7,888 bases of DNA, taken from contig JAFAYN010000293.1 in assembly GCA_019240375.1 (NCBI GenBank), positions 1 to 7,888 of the forward strand. The letters run 5' to 3'. Position numbers and translations under genes: made by a program. The notes under the pieces are model-generated. The model was not told the DNA's origin. It ran no database searches and saw only the letters and a list, made by a program, of their open reading frames with translations. The stretch comes from Gemmatimonadota bacterium (GTDB taxonomy: Bacteria; Gemmatimonadota; Gemmatimonadetes; Longimicrobiales; Longimicrobiaceae). Shown piece after piece: positions 5,905 to 7,888 of the stretch. Position 1 is the stretch's first letter. The number at the start of each line of letters is the position of its first letter.

Positions 5905-5910
5905 GGAGGA
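5905..5910 (+). promoter_or_regulatory. Ribosome-binding site that decides the SDR start
   Basis: GGAGGA at 5905-5910 directly abuts the ATG at 5911, which is too close for initiation. It is 6 nt from the second in-frame ATG at 5917, the normal spacing. The second ATG is therefore the likelier start. Confidence 0.6.
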
Positions 5911-5916
5911 ATGGAA

Positions 5917-6729
5917 ATGGATCTGTCCGGCAGGTGCGTCCTCCTGACGGGAGGCTCCCGCGGGATCGGGCCGGTGATCGCGGAGGCGCTGGCGCGCCGG
6001 GGCGCCCACCTCGCCCTCACGGCCCGCTCGGAGGAGGGGCTGCACCGGACCCTCGACGCGCTGCGGCCCCACGGGGTGAGGACGATCGCGATCCCCGCCG
6101 ACCTGGCCCACGCCGCCGAGCGCGAGCGGGTGGTCGCCCGGGTGCTCGACGAGTTCGGCCGGGTCGACGTCCTGCTCAACAACGCCGGGCTGGAAACCGA
6201 GGGCGCCTTCGTGGAGCTCCCCTGGGAGCGGCTCGCGGAAACCATCGAGGTCAACCTCACCGCCCCGGTGCACCTCACCCACCTCCTGCTCCCGCAGATG
6301 CTGACGCGGTCGCAGGGGCACGTCGTCCACGTTTCCTCGCTGGCGGGAAAGGCCGCGATCCCGTACGCCGCGATGTACTCGGGGACCAAGGCGGCGCTGG
6401 CGCGGTGGTCGGACGGGCTGCGGCGCGAGATCGGCGCGTCGGGGGTGCGGATCTCCACCGTCTTCCCGGGTTTCGTGACCGAGCAGGGGATGTTCGCGCG
6501 CTCCGGGATGCAGCCCCCGCGGCTGCTGGGGTCGTGCACCCCGGCGCAGGTGGCCGCGGCGGTGGTGGAGGCCATCGAGAGCGGCCGGTCGGAGGTGGTG
6601 GTCAACTCCCTCCCCGTCCGCCCCGTGGTCGCGCTGGGCGAGCTTTTCCCCTCCTTCGCGGACTGGGCCCTGCGCCGGCTGGGCGTCACGGAGCTGCAGC
6701 GGAGAAAGGTGGGCGCGCCGCCGCCCTAG
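5917..6729 (+). CDS. SDR-family NAD(P)-dependent oxidoreductase
   Basis: I place the start at ATG 5917 (270 residues), because GGAGGA (5905-5910) is correctly spaced for it, while an in-frame ATG at 5911 abuts that site. Classical short-chain dehydrogenase features are all present (numbers from the 5917 start): the nucleotide-binding TGGSRGIG (11-18), a D-L after strand four (ADLAHAAE, 61-68), NNAG (88-91), the active-site Asn in VNLT (113), the catalytic Ser in VSSLAG (about 140-141), and YSGTK with Tyr154 and Lys158. After that comes the substrate-loop region PGFVTEQGMF. Arg38 in LTARS, just after the second strand, suggests NADP(H) rather than NAD(H), but weakly. The Asn-Ser-Tyr-Lys set is complete, so the enzyme should be active. 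The substrate cannot be inferred. It is the last gene of the rightward series and its TAG overlaps the stop of the opposite gene. Confidence 0.9.
   Translation: MDLSGRCVLLTGGSRGIGPVIAEALARRGAHLALTARSEEGLHRTLDALRPHGVRTIAIPADLAHAAERERVVARVLDEFGRVDVLLNNAGLETEGAFVELPWERLAETIEVNLTAPVHLTHLLLPQMLTRSQGHVVHVSSLAGKAAIPYAAMYSGTKAALARWSDGLRREIGASGVRISTVFPGFVTEQGMFARSGMQPPRLLGSCTPAQVAAAVVEAIESGRSEVVVNSLPVRPVVALGELFPSFADWALRRLGVTELQRRKVGAPPP
6726..6729. other. CTAG shared by two convergent stop codons
   Basis: The rightward SDR gene stops with TAG at 6727-6729 and the leftward gene stops with TAG read from 6728 to 6726. The palindrome CTAG provides both, so the coding regions overlap by 3 nt and leave no space for a terminator between them. 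Confidence 0.85.
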
Positions 6730-7511
6730 CTCCCGTGCCGTGTCCAGATCACGATGACGCCGCACGCGGAGCCCATCGACGAGTTGAACTCCGCGGGGAT
6801 CGCGGCCCCGTCGGCGTAGACCTCGATCCCCTCGATGTCGCGCGGCTGCACGGCGTTGATGGCCGTCTTCTCGACGGAGGTCCCGTCCAGGTAAAGGACC
6901 GGGTAGCACCCCTCCTCCAGCCATACGTCCCTCAGCGAGAGCGGGTGCGACGCCTCGATCACGAGATTGCCCTTCAGGAGCTTCACCTTCAGGCCGGGGA
7001 CGCCGCGCAGCACGTCGGTGGTGACCACCGGCCGCCCGCGCTCGATCTGCTCGCGGGTGATGAAGCGGCCCGAGGTCCGCCGCCGCATCCGGTCGTGGAA
7101 TTCCTGGTTGGGATCGTAGGCGCGCGGGGTGGCCGTGGCGACCACCGGGTCGAGTCCGATGGGCGTGGGCTCAACCAGGAGCCTGACCCGCAGCCCCGCC
7201 GGCCGGACCACGATGGGGTCGGTCGTGGACCGCTCGTAGCCCAGGGCGCTCGCGGCGAGGAAGTACTCGCCCGGCCGGGGCGCCTGCATCTCGAACGCCC
7301 CCGCCGTGTCCGTCACCGCCCGCGCGACCTCGGAAGAGTCCAGCGTCATGAGGCGGACCACCCCCCGCACGATGGGCCGCTCCGCGCCCGATTCCAGCAG
7401 TCGGCCTCGCACCGCCTGAGCCCGTCCCGCCGCGGGCAGGAGCACGGCCAGCAGCACACCTCCGGCGGCGGCCAGGCGCCGCGTCCACGGATGGAACCCC
7501 GGTGCTCCCAT
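6726..7511 (-). CDS. Secreted carboxypeptidase-regulatory-like / TonB-plug-like protein without a barrel
   Basis: The leftward frame is open from 7610, but ATG 7511 is the better start: GGGAG lies upstream at suitable spacing and the protein then begins with a normal signal peptide (RR at 11-12, core AAAGGVLLAVLLPAAG, probable cleavage after AQA at 31-33). The 261-residue product has two parts. Residues 34-115 form a CarboxypepD-regulatory-like beta domain (VRGRLLESGAERPIVRGVVR, then VTDTAGAFEMQAPRPGEYFL and ASALGYE). Residues about 135-257 resemble a TonB-receptor plug (ITREQIERGRPVVTTDVLRG VPG, YPVLYLDGT, PRDIEGIEVYADGAAIPAEF, VIVIWTR). The 20-odd-strand barrel of a true receptor is absent, so it is not a transporter. 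Cys202 and Cys250 could form a disulphide. Proteins of this build are familiar in Gemmatimonadota; their role is unknown, possibly surface or periplasmic binding or signalling. It diverges from the DUF218 gene. Confidence 0.8.
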   Translation of the reverse strand: MGAPGFHPWTRRLAAAGGVLLAVLLPAAGRAQAVRGRLLESGAERPIVRGVVRLMTLDSSEVARAVTDTAGAFEMQAPRPGEYFLAASALGYERSTTDPIVVRPAGLRVRLLVEPTPIGLDPVVATATPRAYDPNQEFHDRMRRRTSGRFITREQIERGRPVVTTDVLRGVPGLKVKLLKGNLVIEASHPLSLRDVWLEEGCYPVLYLDGTSVEKTAINAVQPRDIEGIEVYADGAAIPAEFNSSMGSACGVIVIWTRHGS

Positions 7512-7554
7512 CGCTCGCTCTCCCGATGGCGGTGCCTCTGCCCCTCCCCATGTG

Positions 7555-7584
7555 CAAGCTAGCGCGGCACCGCTCGCGGCGGCA
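7555..7584 (-). promoter_or_regulatory. Promoter candidate for the leftward TonB-plug gene
   Basis: On the minus strand TTGCCG (7584 region) is followed after 18 bp by TAGCTTG (7561-7555). The -10-like part resembles the TAnnTTTG type. Transcription would begin near 7550 and give a leader of about 38 nt that carries the GGGAG ribosome-binding site before ATG 7511. Confidence 0.4.
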
Positions 7585-7610
7585 ACGAAAATCCGTCCGG
7601 GCGCCCGCAC

Positions 7611-7640
7611 CTGGCGCCGGAGCGCGCGCCGGCTAGCTTG
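7611..7640 (+). promoter_or_regulatory. Promoter candidate for the DUF218 gene, possibly leaderless
   Basis: TAGCTTG at 7634-7640 is the inverted twin of the -10-like sequence at 7561-7555. A weak CTGGCG (7611-7616) lies 17 bp upstream. The GTG start at 7646 would fall about where transcription begins, and no Shine-Dalgarno precedes it, so a leaderless mRNA is plausible. Confidence 0.35.
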
Positions 7641-7645
7641 TCGGC

Positions 7646-7888
7646 GTGTCCTGGCTCCTCCTGATTCCGCTGGCCACCGTCGCCAGCCTGGTCGCGTTCG
7701 GCCGCTTCGTGGACCGGCGCCGGCTCCCGCCCCCGGGTGAGACGGCCGACGCCGCGCTGGTCTTCGGCACCGGCGCGGAGTGGAAGATGCGCTCGCGCTG
7801 CGAGACCGCCGCGGCGCTGTACCACGCGGGCCGGGTGCGCTGGCTGGTGGTGAGCGGGGGCGTGCCGCGGGACGGGCTCACCGAGGCG
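7646..7888 (+). CDS. DUF218 (YdcF/SanA-like) membrane-anchored protein, N-terminal part
   Basis: From GTG 7646 the frame is open for 81 codons to the window edge. The N-terminus is one hydrophobic segment (WLLLIPLATVASLVAFG, residues 3-19) followed by arginines, which would anchor the protein in the inner membrane. Next comes the start of a DUF218 domain: DAALVFGTGAEWKMRSRCET (about residues 36-55), AAALYHAGRVRWLVVSGG (56-73). The order strand-turn, conserved Arg, A-x-x-LY-x-x-G, then a strand ending in SGG is the hallmark of this family, which includes SanA (vancomycin sensitivity in enterobacteria) and YdcF. Members are thought to act on the envelope; their chemistry is poorly known. The expected second half lies outside the window. 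No ribosome-binding site is visible before the GTG, in line with a leaderless transcript. Confidence 0.75.
   Translation, partial: MSWLLLIPLATVASLVAFGRFVDRRRLPPPGETADAALVFGTGAEWKMRSRCETAAALYHAGRVRWLVVSGGVPRDGLTEA

Noticed and set aside
4879..6924. Very long leftward open frame (about 680 codons) opposite the VOC, SRPBCC, lipoprotein and SDR genes
   Set aside because: Its translation is low-complexity (Arg, Gly, Pro, His-rich) and it runs against four well-supported genes; it is a by-product of high GC content.
5124..7562. Very long rightward open frame (about 810 codons)
   Set aside because: It crosses genes on both strands and is composed of Arg, Gly, Pro and Ala repeats; again a GC artefact.
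7512..7610. Longer start for the TonB-plug protein at ATG 7610
   Set aside because: It would bury the signal peptide behind 33 extra residues and run through the promoter-like sequence; ATG 7511 has a ribosome-binding site.
1..7888. CRISPR arrays, tRNA or rRNA genes
   Set aside because: No regularly spaced repeats, cloverleaf-like segments or conserved rRNA stretches were seen by eye.

Overview
The right half of the window (about 3.9 to 7.9 kb) is very GC-rich, densely packed DNA that looks like a free-living soil or sediment bacterium, most likely Gemmatimonadota. This rests on three things: a carboxypeptidase-regulatory-like plus TonB-plug protein without a barrel, a signal-peptide-bearing LTxxQ protein, and promoter-like sequences of the TAnnTTTG type known from the Bacteroidota side of the FCB group. 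The assignment is inference from gene style, not a database match.

Layout. 1-172 holds the tail of a rightward reading frame entering from the left, with two hydrophobic stretches. 202-248 holds overlapping hairpins between that tail and a converging leftward gene. The leftward gene (269-1336, open to 1648) encodes a helical protein of unknown function in DNA visibly less GC-rich than the right half. 1719-2027 begins with a good comM/yifB (Mg-chelatase-like ATPase) N-terminus that breaks off after about 71 to 78 residues, so it is a 5' gene fragment. 1953-2898 is mostly decayed sequence with one stretch resembling an IS3-family OrfA. 2899-3766 is an apparently intact IS5-family insertion sequence (868 bp, imperfect terminal inverted repeats, TA target duplication, complete DDE transposase). 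3769-3988 is non-coding and contains an imperfect hairpin. The first 3.8 kb thus reads as an accessory island that has accumulated mobile DNA and a broken housekeeping gene.

From 3989 to 6729 five rightward genes follow closely: a periplasmic LTxxQ (Spy/CpxP-like) protein, a PhnB-like VOC protein, an SRPBCC/AHSA1-like protein overlapping it by 8 nt, a small lipoprotein, and an SDR-family oxidoreductase. Gaps of 18 to 60 nt make partial or full co-transcription likely, and the VOC-SRPBCC overlap suggests translational coupling. Their substrates cannot be read from sequence. The SDR gene converges on a leftward gene (6726-7511) for a secreted regulatory-like/TonB-plug protein, and their two stop codons share the tetranucleotide CTAG. 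That gene diverges from a DUF218 (YdcF/SanA-like) membrane-anchored gene running off the right edge. The divergent intergenic region holds an inverted pair of CAAGCTAGC / GCTAGCTTG that could be the -10 elements of two back-to-back promoters.

No rRNA, tRNA or CRISPR array was seen. I do not see a clearly new multi-gene system. The best candidates for something undescribed are the unknown 269-1336 protein in its island and the barrel-less TonB-plug protein.
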